Of a DNA stretch of 13,381 bases, positions 6,345 through 13,130 are shown in pieces. The notes under the pieces are model-generated. The model worked only from the letters and a program-made list of their open reading frames with translations, made no database searches and was not told where the DNA came from. The number at the start of each line of letters is the position of its first letter. Positions within the stretch are counted from its first letter, which is position 1. Origin of the DNA: Ruminococcus sp. (GTDB lineage: Bacteria > Bacillota > Clostridia > Oscillospirales > Ruminococcaceae); assembly GCA_017961625.1 (NCBI GenBank), contig JAGCWY010000013.1, positions 1-13,381 on the forward strand. Direction: 5' to 3'. The translations under genes and the position numbers were made by a program.

Positions 6345-7081
6345 TAATAGATATAAGTTACTACAATCCTATCAAGGACTGGGATCTGGTTAAAAATGCA
6401 GTGGATGGTATCATCATCCGGATGGGATACTCCGGATATGCATCCGGTAAATGTGTACTTGATAATAAGTGGAGACTGTACTCTGCAGCAGCACTTGAAA
6501 AGGGTATCCCAAGAGGAGCTTATTTCTTTCCTCAGTCTGTGAATATCACAGAAGCTGAGAGAGAAGCGGATTTTATCTATAATGAATTAAAGGACTGCTC
6601 GCTCCCTCTTGGGATCTGGCTTGATAGTGAGATAGCTGATACAAAAAATAAATCAGGCCGGGCTGATAAACTTAATAAAGCTACACGGACTCAGATGCTT
6701 CTTATAATAATAAAAAAGCTCCGGACATATGGTTTAACTTGTGGTATATATGCCTCGGCCTCATGGTTTATCTCTAATCTTGATATGAGTAAGCTGCAGG
6801 ATGTGCCTCTCTGGGTGGCTCAGTGGAATAGTACCCTCACTTTTAAGTACCCGGCTCAGCTCTGGCAGTATTCAGATAACGGAAGTATACCGGGTATCAT
6901 TGGAAGAGTTGATCTTGATAAGTTCGTAAAGGAAGAGAAAGTTCCTGATCCGGAGCTGGATGCTGCAGTGGATGTGATAGCATGCAGAGTTATAAAAGGA
7001 GATTTTGGTTATGGACATGATAACCGGATGCTCAAGATCTATGAGTTGATAAGATTAAGAGTAAATGATATACTTAAGTAG
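6341..7081 (+). CDS. GH25 lysozyme (endolysin), muramidase
   Basis: A 246-residue glycoside hydrolase family 25 enzyme that cuts the MurNAc-GlcNAc bond of peptidoglycan for lysis. Visible family features are IDISYYN with Asp4, GIIIRMGYSGYASG (23-36), GAYFFPQSV (59-67), the catalytic pair WLDSEIA with Asp95 and Glu97, GIYASASWF (135-143), WVAQWN (158-163) and LWQYSDNGSIPGIIGRVDLD (174-193). The last about 40 residues (AAVDVIACRVIKGDFGYGHD to the end) resemble a degenerate CW_7 wall-binding repeat as in Cpl-7, with GDFGYG where GxWGNG is usual; that part is tentative. There is no signal peptide, so export would depend on a holin. Its ATGA start overlaps the knob stop, and it is the last gene of the left module. 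Its position next to the knob also allows a tail-linked role. Confidence 0.93.
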   Translation: MIIDISYYNPIKDWDLVKNAVDGIIIRMGYSGYASGKCVLDNKWRLYSAAALEKGIPRGAYFFPQSVNITEAEREADFIYNELKDCSLPLGIWLDSEIADTKNKSGRADKLNKATRTQMLLIIIKKLRTYGLTCGIYASASWFISNLDMSKLQDVPLWVAQWNSTLTFKYPAQLWQYSDNGSIPGIIGRVDLDKFVKEEKVPDPELDAAVDVIACRVIKGDFGYGHDNRMLKIYELIRLRVNDILK

Positions 7082-7135
7082 TTCAGAGTCGATTTACTCA
7101 TTTTGCATTACTCCTTTCATACAAAAAATGTCATC

Positions 7136-7172
7136 AAAAGGGGAGCAGTACTTTAAGGGCTGCTCTTCTTTT
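7136..7172. terminator. Bidirectional intrinsic terminator closing the left module
   Basis: AAAAGGGGAGCAG (7136-7148) can pair along its full length with CTGCTCTTCTTTT (7160-7172) with two G-T pairs, giving a 13-bp stem with an 11-base loop. The T-rich 3' arm ends it on the + strand, and the A-run at the 5' arm gives a U-tract on the other strand. It lies 55 bases after the lysozyme. Confidence 0.82.
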
Positions 7173-7173
7173 G

Positions 7174-7203
7174 TTTACAAAAAATCTATATTCTGTTAAT
7201 ACT
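7174..7203 (+). promoter_or_regulatory. Candidate promoter of the right (replication) module
   Basis: TTTACA (7174-7179) is the same -35 hexamer as at the left promoter. AATACT (7198-7203) is a 4-of-6 match to a -10 box at 18 bases, with a TG at 7194-7195 that could help it. It lies directly after the terminator and before the first gene of the module (site AAAGGAGGTG at 7237-7244). It is weaker than the left promoter, and the AT-rich stretch offers other choices (such as TTATAT at 7219). Confidence 0.45.
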
Positions 7204-7250
7204 CTCTTAATATTTTCCTTATATAGTGGTACGTAAAAGGAGGTGAGCAC

Positions 7251-7466
7251 ATGAGGCCAATAATGTTTGATGCTGATCTGGCGGTCAGGATGCTTAACAA
7301 GATGGGCAAGGAAATAGTAGGAGCTATGAGCACGGATGATAAAAAGACTCAGAGGGAGCTCCTGCAGAAAGCACTTAATGATCATGGGTTCTTATACGAT
7401 ATCTTGCATCTGGGAGATCTCTCAGAGATCCAGATGATAGATATAAATCCCAACAAATCAAATTAA
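7251..7466 (+). CDS. Small hypothetical protein, first gene of the right module
   Basis: A 71-residue soluble protein that I do not recognise. The site AAAGGAGGTGAGCAC and the position after a terminator and a promoter show that it is a real gene. The first 50 residues appear helical and charged (DLAVRMLNKMGKEIVGAM, then KKTQRELLQKALNDHGFL), with a polar tail INPNKSN. No membrane segment, cysteine cluster or known motif is visible. First genes of replication modules in such phages are often small DNA-binding or regulatory proteins, but nothing in the sequence proves that. Confidence 0.75.
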   Translation: MRPIMFDADLAVRMLNKMGKEIVGAMSTDDKKTQRELLQKALNDHGFLYDILHLGDLSEIQMIDINPNKSN

Positions 7467-7485
7467 GAAAAAGGAGGAAAAGAGC

Positions 7486-7848
7486 ATGGGATTATCAAGT
7501 AAACTGACAAGTAGCAGGAAAACAGTGAGAGAGGATGTTGATACTAAAGATATTGCTTATGTATCTGCAGCAGATCTTGCAGCATCAAAGGGTATCAAGT
7601 ACCCGATACCGGTAATAGGTTTCTTTACCAAGACCGGTGACTATGGCAAGCAGATCACTCTCATAGTCGAGATCAAGGATGAGATCATGGGTGTTAACAT
7701 CCCTAAGAGATACGCTGAGATGTTTGAGGCGTTCAATGCTGAGGAGGTTGAGCAGCTTAAGGATGGAGCTCTGGGTATTGCAGCTATCGTTCCGGATGTC
7801 AAGACTCCCAAGGGCAAGACTACCATGATCGAGTTTTGTGATCTGTAG
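7486..7848 (+). CDS. Possible single-stranded-DNA-binding protein
   Basis: A 120-residue protein after AAGGAGGAAAAGAGC, close in size to phi29 gp5 (124 residues), the SSB encoded with the replication genes. After a polar N-terminus (1-35) the rest looks like alternating beta strands: IPVIGFFTKTGDYGKQITLI (41-60), VEIKDEIMGVNIPKRY (61-76), a short helix AEEVEQLKDG (85-94) and a final strand pair with TPKGKTTMIEFCDL. This fits a small OB-like fold. The gene sits two places into the replication module, where an SSB is needed for strand-displacement replication by a protein-primed polymerase. No diagnostic motif exists for this family, so the call is an inference from size, predicted strands and context. 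Confidence 0.5.
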   Translation: MGLSSKLTSSRKTVREDVDTKDIAYVSAADLAASKGIKYPIPVIGFFTKTGDYGKQITLIVEIKDEIMGVNIPKRYAEMFEAFNAEEVEQLKDGALGIAAIVPDVKTPKGKTTMIEFCDL

Positions 7849-7859
7849 GAGGTGATGCG

Positions 7860-7980
7860 TATAAGATAATCTTAAAGTATACCCGGTAAAAGTAATTCCA
7901 AAGTAACTATTAACAAACCATATCTTGTAAGAATACACAATGCGCAGCTGACCGGGGTTATATGCTCCGGTCAGTATTTT
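7860..7980 (+). ncRNA. Candidate structured small RNA in the 145-bp gap
   Basis: No gene covers 7849-7993. TATAAGATA (7860-7868) can pair with TATCTTGTA (7921-7929) over 9 bp with one G-T pair, closing a loop of 52 bases, and the gap ends in a terminator-like hairpin at 7948-7974. Together they would give an RNA of roughly 120 bases. This could be a leader of the following gene, a remnant, or a small RNA such as a divergent packaging RNA. The long stem is AU-rich and could arise by chance. Confidence 0.2.
7948..7980 (+). terminator. Intrinsic terminator or attenuator hairpin
   Basis: CTGACCGG (7948-7955) pairs perfectly with CCGGTCAG (7967-7974), with a loop of 11 bases, followed by TATTTT (7975-7980). 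The next gene has its ribosome binding site within 4 bases of the tail, so the hairpin would reduce or control reading into 7994 and beyond. Confidence 0.65.
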
Positions 7981-7993
7981 ATAGGAGGTTAAT

Positions 7994-8374
7994 ATGATAA
8001 AGGTTGACGGTTTAAACTTATCAGTAAAAGGTAACACAGTGGAGCTTTTAACAGAGCTCACAGGAATTATGCATGATTTCTATGAAAAAGGTATCGCAAG
8101 TAAAAAGGATCTGCTGGATGCTGTTAATCTGGCCACTGCATCGGATAAAGATCTGACTGATATGCTCATTAAAATAATAGTAGGGAGTGATCAGATGCAG
8201 TGTATCAGTTTAAGAGAAGTAGTAGCAGTAAAGCAGTACTCAGAGCAGCTCATGCAGATCATAGAGCACTGTGAAAGCATCCAAGAGGATGATGGTGTAT
8301 CGGATTATCATAAGGAAAGAGCTAAAGTTCACGCTTATGAGGATATAGTAGCTCTGGTAAAGGTTAGGAGGTGA
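7994..8374 (+). CDS. Hypothetical protein, probably helical
   Basis: A 126-residue soluble protein that I do not recognise, started after ATAGGAGGTTAAT. It opens with a short strand-like segment (MIKVDGLNLSVKGN) and then appears largely helical: VELLTELTGIMHDFYEKG (16-33), SKKDLLDAVNLA, DLTDMLIKII (about 53-62), and LREVVAVKQYSEQLMQII. The end is basic (VKVRR). It lies right after a terminator-like hairpin and immediately before the ligase, whose ribosome binding site overlaps its last codons. A regulatory or accessory replication role is possible but not shown. Confidence 0.75.
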   Translation: MIKVDGLNLSVKGNTVELLTELTGIMHDFYEKGIASKKDLLDAVNLATASDKDLTDMLIKIIVGSDQMQCISLREVVAVKQYSEQLMQIIEHCESIQEDDGVSDYHKERAKVHAYEDIVALVKVRR

Positions 8375-8379
8375 TAAGA

Positions 8380-8937
8380 ATGAAAAAGATACCTACATTA
8401 TTTGAGCGAGTTTATGATAATCATAAGATAGTGGATATTCTACCTGATTATCTTGTAGGGATGGAATGGGTTTTTGATGGTGAGGGTGAAGCTACTGTTA
8501 AGTTTGATGGTTCATGTTGTGCGATTATTAACGGTGAGTTCTATAAAAGATATGATGCGAAAAAGGGGAGGCCAGTTCCGGAGGGTGCAATTAAATGTCA
8601 GGAAGAGGCTGATCCAATTACAGGGCATTTACCCTGCTGGATAAGATGTGATAGAGATAACCCTGCTGATAAATGGTTCTGGGCTGCTTATGATAATGGA
8701 TGTGACTATATAGATGGTACATATGAAGCAGTTGGAAAACATTTTCAAGGTAATCCTTATGGTTTAGATAATGACTGTTTAGTAAAACACGGAAATAAAC
8801 TTATAAATGTTGAACGCACTTTTGAGGGTATTAAGAATTATCTTTCACAACATTACATAGAGGGTATCGTATTTTGGAAAGATGGAGAGCCAAAGTGTAA
8901 GATAAAGCGTTCTGATTTTGGTTTTAAATGGAGGTGA
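8380..8937 (+). CDS. Minimal RNA/DNA ligase-like nucleotidyltransferase
   Basis: A 185-residue protein with the ordered motifs of covalent nucleotidyltransferases (ATP-dependent RNA and DNA ligases): motif I KFDGSC with the nucleophile Lys41, Arg57 in YKRYDAKKGRP, motif III-like DGTYEAVG with Glu116, motif IV EGIVFW with Glu161, and motif V KCKIKR (Lys173, Lys175). It consists almost only of the catalytic domain; I see no OB fold or C-terminal extension. The likely reaction is self-adenylylation by ATP and sealing of nicked or broken nucleic acid; RNA ligase is more likely than DNA ligase from the EGIVFW/KIKR style. ATG 8380 is chosen because AGGAGG (8366-8371) is 8 bases upstream; a GTG at 8371 lies inside that site. 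No kinase partner is present. Base and codon use differ from its neighbours. Confidence 0.8.
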   Translation: MKKIPTLFERVYDNHKIVDILPDYLVGMEWVFDGEGEATVKFDGSCCAIINGEFYKRYDAKKGRPVPEGAIKCQEEADPITGHLPCWIRCDRDNPADKWFWAAYDNGCDYIDGTYEAVGKHFQGNPYGLDNDCLVKHGNKLINVERTFEGIKNYLSQHYIEGIVFWKDGEPKCKIKRSDFGFKWR

Positions 8938-8941
8938 TAGA

Positions 8942-9136
8942 GTGACTGATATAACAAAAGGCTTGATTATTATAGAAACAACTACATTTATGAGGGAGGA
9001 AGTGCTGGAGGGACTGAGAAAAAGATTTGTGAGAGACAGAGAACAGGGTATTATTGTCCTGCCGTGGTACTGCAGGCTCAGATATCCTTGTGAGAATGGA
9101 GGTGATATTGATGTACAATGTAATGCTGATACTTGA
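8942..9136 (+). CDS. Small hypothetical phage protein (GTG start)
   Basis: A 64-residue protein that I do not recognise. GTG at 8942 is chosen because GGAGGTG (8930-8936) is just upstream; the ATG further back at 8918 is inside the ligase gene and has no such site. The sequence has a strand-like start (GLIIIETTTFM), a charged helix (REEVLEGLRKRFVRDREQG) and a second strand (IIVLPWYCRLRYPC). The compact alpha/beta pattern suggests a folded small protein. It starts 5 bases after the ligase and overlaps the next gene by 26 bases. Confidence 0.65.
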   Translation: MTDITKGLIIIETTTFMREEVLEGLRKRFVRDREQGIIVLPWYCRLRYPCENGGDIDVQCNADT

Positions 9137-9305
9137 TGATGGTGAGATCCGGGTGATCAAGAGCGTCAAGCTCGTCTCGTGGACTCGTGCAAGGGTGATA
9201 TTCACGGATGTTGATGAGAGATCATATCAATATATAGGTGGTCGCATCCAAAAATGTGAGATGGAGTATATGGGGAGGTGTTTAACTAATGAGGAGACAG
9301 AGTAG
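9111..9305 (+). CDS. Small hypothetical protein
   Basis: A 64-residue protein of unknown function. ATG 9111 is chosen because GGAGGTGATATTG immediately precedes it, although this site lies within the preceding gene. The sequence looks beta-rich (MYNVMLILDDGEIRVIKSVK, then RARVIFTDV and YQYIGGRIQKCEMEYMG). The overlap with genes on both sides (26 and 17 bases) shows tight packing. The small beta-type layout is compatible with a nucleic-acid or protein-binding accessory factor, but I cannot name one. Confidence 0.62.
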   Translation: MYNVMLILDDGEIRVIKSVKLVSWTRARVIFTDVDERSYQYIGGRIQKCEMEYMGRCLTNEETE

Positions 9306-9903
9306 ATTTAAACAGGCTATGACGGCCTATAACCGCACGGCCGGACAGCTTAAAAGGTACTATGATGTAGATCCTGCAAAATACATAGAGGGTAAGACTA
9401 CAGCCAGAGGTGTTGAGCGTGCTCTTAAAGAGCTTAGGAGAGAAGCTGAGAGGCAGCAGGTAGAGCGTGCAGTTGAGAAGTATGAAAAGTATACAAGGGT
9501 TGAGCGGTCTTTTAAGCAGGAGCAGAGGAGCATCCAAAAGGAGCAAGCTCCTAAATTTTATTTTGATCCTGAGAAGCAGGCCGATTATGAGCAGAGATTA
9601 GCAGCCTATGAACAGGGCAGGAGCACATTTATTGAGAGGTATGGGGCTTATGGTATGAATGATGCTAATTATGATAAGTTCGTATCATTCATCGGAGCTC
9701 TCCCGGATGAGTATAAGTCAAATGCTGCTTTTGGTTCTAAAAATATTGTGGAGGCGTGGCGTACTGCTCAGGATCTTAAGCTGTCTGATGAGCAGATGCT
9801 CCGGGTCATGATAGACACTATGGATAATGCTAACGGTCAGGGACTTAATCAGGAGACATTGTTACATAACTTATATGATAATATGAGGGAGGCTGCACGG
9901 TGA
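9289..9903 (+). CDS. Probable genome-linked terminal protein (priming protein)
   Basis: A 204-residue protein encoded directly upstream of, and overlapping by 4 bases, the protein-primed DNA polymerase. That is the arrangement of terminal protein and polymerase in phi29 (gp3, gp2). The N-terminus is basic (MRRQSRFKQA, and QLKRYYDVDPAKY) as expected for a DNA-binding segment. Residues about 41-85 form a charged coiled-coil-like helix (RALKELRREAERQQVERAVE), and the C-terminal half (from about 86) seems helical and less charged. The hydroxyl residue that would be linked to the first nucleotide cannot be read from the sequence; phi29 (266 residues) uses a serine. Terminal proteins are poorly conserved, so the call rests mainly on position, size and charge. 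The site is GGGGAGGTG before ATG 9289. Confidence 0.6.
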   Translation: MRRQSRFKQAMTAYNRTAGQLKRYYDVDPAKYIEGKTTARGVERALKELRREAERQQVERAVEKYEKYTRVERSFKQEQRSIQKEQAPKFYFDPEKQADYEQRLAAYEQGRSTFIERYGAYGMNDANYDKFVSFIGALPDEYKSNAAFGSKNIVEAWRTAQDLKLSDEQMLRVMIDTMDNANGQGLNQETLLHNLYDNMREAAR

Positions 9904-12041
9904 TTAGATATGATCATCAGCTCAGAGATTGCAAATTCAGAAAAAAGAAAAGTCATAAGAAAAAGGGAGAGGGTGCTACATACTGCTTAAATATCATGAG
10001 CTTTGATATTGAGGTAAGCTCCGGGTGGATGTATGACGGTAAGATCATCGGATATGAGCCGGGGCATGATGCAGAGTTCTGGAATGATCTTGATAAGTAC
10101 GCTCTCCCTTATATATGGCAGTTTGGAATTGATGATGATGTTTATTATGGGAGTGAGATAGAGTCGTTTCTGGAAGTGCTCAAGGATCTCCCGGATGATA
10201 TGCAGTATCTTATATATGTGCATAATCTCTCTTATGAGATGCAGTTCCTGCAGAATATCCTGCATATAACAGATATGTTTGCCAGAGCTCCGCATAAGCC
10301 TTTTAAGTTTAGGTCAGAGGAATTTCCTTATATCGAGTTTAGATGCAGCTATATCTTATCTAATCTCTCACTTGAGAAGTGGGGCAATGAGCTCGGTGTT
10401 GAAAAGCTCGTGGGAGATCTTGATTATAATATCATCCGCACTCCCTATCATTATGATCCTGAGACGGAAGAGATCACCGGTACTCCATTGTTTGATTTTG
10501 AGCTTGATTATTGTGAGCAGGATGTAAGAGTGGTTAATGCCGGTATAGCAGATCTGCTTAAGATCTATGTGGATGTATGGGATATCCCTCTAACCAGTAC
10601 CGGCAAGGTCAGGAGAAAAGTAAAAGAGAGCGTATGCAAAGATAAAGTATATATGAATAAGATCAAGCTCACTCTCCCGGAAAATGCTGAGGAGTATAGT
10701 ATGCTCCAGAGCGTGTTTGCCGGAGGATATACTCATGCTAACCGGAGATACTTAGGTAAGACGGTCGAGGGCTGCATACATCATCGGGATGTTGCCTCTT
10801 TTTATCCTACCTGCCTCTGTGCGTTCAAATATCCGATGGGAAGATGGATATACATAGACCATGTGCTCCCAGATCCTGCAGAGTTTGATGATTGTGCTTT
10901 TATCATCCGGCTGCATCTTAAGGGAGTGAAGTGCTTAAGCTGGAATACTTATATCTCCGGATCTAAGTGCTCCGGCTCTCATATCATCTACGACAACGGG
11001 AGGATCTTATCTGCAGATGAGCTCTATATCACAGTAACTGAGATGGACTACCTGACCATATGTGATAGTTATGAAATAAAATTTAAAGAGAGTCTGGGTA
11101 CATGGAAAAACGTAAAAAGATATCTCCCTAAGCAGTTTATAGAGATCGTGCTGGAATTCTATAAGGGTAAGACGGAGCTCAAGGGTAAAGATCCTGACAT
11201 GTACGCTCTATACAAAACATACATCAATGCACTTTTTGGGATGTCATGCACGGCACTCGTGCAGGCCGACTGCATCTATGATCAGGAATGCAGCTCTCAC
11301 AAGGATCAGTGGACTGTTGACGATCTAACGTCAGCACAGGTCAATGCTAAACTAAATGATCTCCGGAGGTGGTTTGATAACCGGTACTTTTTATCTTATA
11401 ATACCGGAGTTTACTGTACTGCATATGCTCGCAGGTATTTATGGTTAGGTATCATGAGCATTGATGATGATCTGTTATATTCTGATACCGACTCATTTTT
11501 CTATATCGGCGATCATGATTTTTCATGGTTTGATGATATGATAGGTGAGGAGCTGCTTAAGATGTGTGAGTATCATGAGATAGATCCTGAGCTCTTAGCT
11601 CCGAAAGATAGTAAAGGTATAAAGCATCGTCTGGGAGTACTGGAAGTGGAAAAGGATGACGGTGCTGAGCGTTTTAGGACTCTCGGAGCTAAAAAGTATG
11701 TAATAGAAAAAGATGGTATACTTTATTTAACAGTGGCCGGTATAAATAAGAGTGCGGTCTCATGCCTTGAGGGAGATATTGAGAGGTTTACTCCGGGTTT
11801 TATATTTGATAAGGATCATCCGGATGTGCATAAGCTGGAGCATACTTATCTAACTGATATGCAGCCGGTGACATGGCCGGGAGGATATAAGAGCTCTCTT
11901 AAGTATGGGATCAACATGAGACCGACCGGTTATAAACTCAGTATGCCTAATGTATACGATGAGATGCAGCAGATCTTTGAGGATGGGTTTTTATCATTCT
12001 CAGAGTATTTTCTGGCAAAGCATCGGGGTTATTTTAGATAG
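9900..12041 (+). CDS. Protein-primed family B DNA polymerase (phi29 gp2-like)
   Basis: A 713-residue polymerase, longer than phi29 polymerase (575). It copies the linear genome from its ends, with the terminal protein as primer, by strand displacement. Exonuclease motifs: Exo I FDIEVSSGW (Asp36, Glu38), Exo II YVHNLSYEMQFL (Asn109, with Glu113 where phi29 has Asp66), Exo III DYCEQDVRVV (Tyr204, Asp208). Polymerase motifs: A HRDVASFYPT (Asp297), B KTYINALFGMS (Lys439, Asn443, Gly447), C YSDTDSFF (Asp529, Asp531) and KxY AKKYV (598-600). The 430-residue stretch between motifs A and B would hold the TPR1/TPR2 type insertions that give protein priming and processivity. It starts at GTG 9900, 7 bases after GGGAGG; no nearby in-frame ATG exists. 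It overlaps the terminal protein gene by 4 bases. Confidence 0.95.
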   Translation: MIRYDHQLRDCKFRKKKSHKKKGEGATYCLNIMSFDIEVSSGWMYDGKIIGYEPGHDAEFWNDLDKYALPYIWQFGIDDDVYYGSEIESFLEVLKDLPDDMQYLIYVHNLSYEMQFLQNILHITDMFARAPHKPFKFRSEEFPYIEFRCSYILSNLSLEKWGNELGVEKLVGDLDYNIIRTPYHYDPETEEITGTPLFDFELDYCEQDVRVVNAGIADLLKIYVDVWDIPLTSTGKVRRKVKESVCKDKVYMNKIKLTLPENAEEYSMLQSVFAGGYTHANRRYLGKTVEGCIHHRDVASFYPTCLCAFKYPMGRWIYIDHVLPDPAEFDDCAFIIRLHLKGVKCLSWNTYISGSKCSGSHIIYDNGRILSADELYITVTEMDYLTICDSYEIKFKESLGTWKNVKRYLPKQFIEIVLEFYKGKTELKGKDPDMYALYKTYINALFGMSCTALVQADCIYDQECSSHKDQWTVDDLTSAQVNAKLNDLRRWFDNRYFLSYNTGVYCTAYARRYLWLGIMSIDDDLLYSDTDSFFYIGDHDFSWFDDMIGEELLKMCEYHEIDPELLAPKDSKGIKHRLGVLEVEKDDGAERFRTLGAKKYVIEKDGILYLTVAGINKSAVSCLEGDIERFTPGFIFDKDHPDVHKLEHTYLTDMQPVTWPGGYKSSLKYGINMRPTGYKLSMPNVYDEMQQIFEDGFLSFSEYFLAKHRGYFR

Positions 12042-12050
12042 GAGATAATT

Positions 12051-13130
12051 ATGGCAAAGAATAAATTTTATGATATGAGTAAGCTCTTATCCTGCAATGC
12101 CAGCTGGAATATCCTCTATGGGATGAGGTCAAACGGTAAGAGCTATGCAGTGAAAATGTATGTGCTTAAGAATGCTCTAAAGGGTGAGCAGTTTGTTTAT
12201 CTGAGAAGATGGTCAGAAGATATTAAGCAGCGTGAGGTTTCAACATACTTTGATGATATGCCTATTAAGGATCTCACTAAAGGTGAGTGGTCTGCAGTAG
12301 TTGCTTATCAGGGGTTTTTCTATTTTGCAAATATCACTGAGGCCGGTAAGACTGAGAGAGCTCCTGATCCTATAGGCAGGTACTGCTCACTTAATCAGGC
12401 AGAGCGGTATAAATCTCAGGTATTTGAAAAGGTAACCTCTATCATCTTTGAGGAGTTCATGACCGATAAGATCTATCTGGGAACAAATGCAAGGCCAGAG
12501 CCCAGACTCCTGATGCAGTTTGTATCTACAGTGGCAAGGGATAGAGATGTAAAGGTATTTATGATAGGTAATACAGTCAGCAGAGTTAATCCTTATATAT
12601 CTGAGTGGTCTCTTAAGAATTTCCTGCAGCAAAAGCCCGGCACGATCGATATCTATCATCTGAGGGGTGAGAATGGTGTGGTTGATATAGCTGTAGAGAA
12701 TTGTGAAGTTGTAGAGACTAAGAGCCGGATGTTTTTCGGGCTCGCATCCAAGCAGATCACGAGCGGTGAGTGGGAGGTTGATGATGTACCTAAGCTCTTA
12801 AAGCCAAGAGAGTATTATGATATGCTCTATGAGCTGTGCGTTAAATACAATGATTTTAAGTATGTACTACAGCTTATGTTTGACGGTGAGACAGGAGGAA
12901 GTTTTGTATTTGTATACCCTCTCACTAAGGATCGCAAGATAGAGCGAGTGATAACTAATGAGTTTAGCATCAAGCCTCTGATCAGTAAGGGTCTCAAGCC
13001 GGAGATAAAAGCTGAGGTACTTATGGCTAAGTGCTTTAAGGATGGTAAGGTTTGCTTTTCGGATAATCTGACCGGTACGGATTTCAGGCAGGTGATAGAT
13101 AACTTTAATCTGAGAGGAGTGATGATATGA
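12051..13130 (+). CDS. DNA packaging ATPase (phi29 gp16-like)
   Basis: A 359-residue protein, near phi29 gp16 (332). It powers DNA translocation into the head through the portal. A P-loop is visible as GMRSNGKS (24-31, Lys30, Ser31), followed by FVYLRRWSED (48-57) and a Walker B segment TSIIFEEF with Glu134/Glu135 (129-136), where the usual Asp before the catalytic Glu appears replaced by Glu. FMIGNTVSRVNPY (170-182) fits the sensor region with its Asn. The C-terminal about 140 residues correspond to the RNase H-like/nuclease-derived domain of this family. In phi29 this motor needs a packaging RNA, for which no clear gene is seen here. It lies after the polymerase with a weaker site, AGGAGATAATT. 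Confidence 0.87.
   Translation: MAKNKFYDMSKLLSCNASWNILYGMRSNGKSYAVKMYVLKNALKGEQFVYLRRWSEDIKQREVSTYFDDMPIKDLTKGEWSAVVAYQGFFYFANITEAGKTERAPDPIGRYCSLNQAERYKSQVFEKVTSIIFEEFMTDKIYLGTNARPEPRLLMQFVSTVARDRDVKVFMIGNTVSRVNPYISEWSLKNFLQQKPGTIDIYHLRGENGVVDIAVENCEVVETKSRMFFGLASKQITSGEWEVDDVPKLLKPREYYDMLYELCVKYNDFKYVLQLMFDGETGGSFVFVYPLTKDRKIERVITNEFSIKPLISKGLKPEIKAEVLMAKCFKDGKVCFSDNLTGTDFRQVIDNFNLRGVMI

Noticed and set aside
7585..8061. 158-residue frame on the minus strand that would fill the 7849-7993 gap
   Set aside because: It starts at GTG without a ribosome binding site, covers most of the SSB-like gene and crosses the terminator hairpin.
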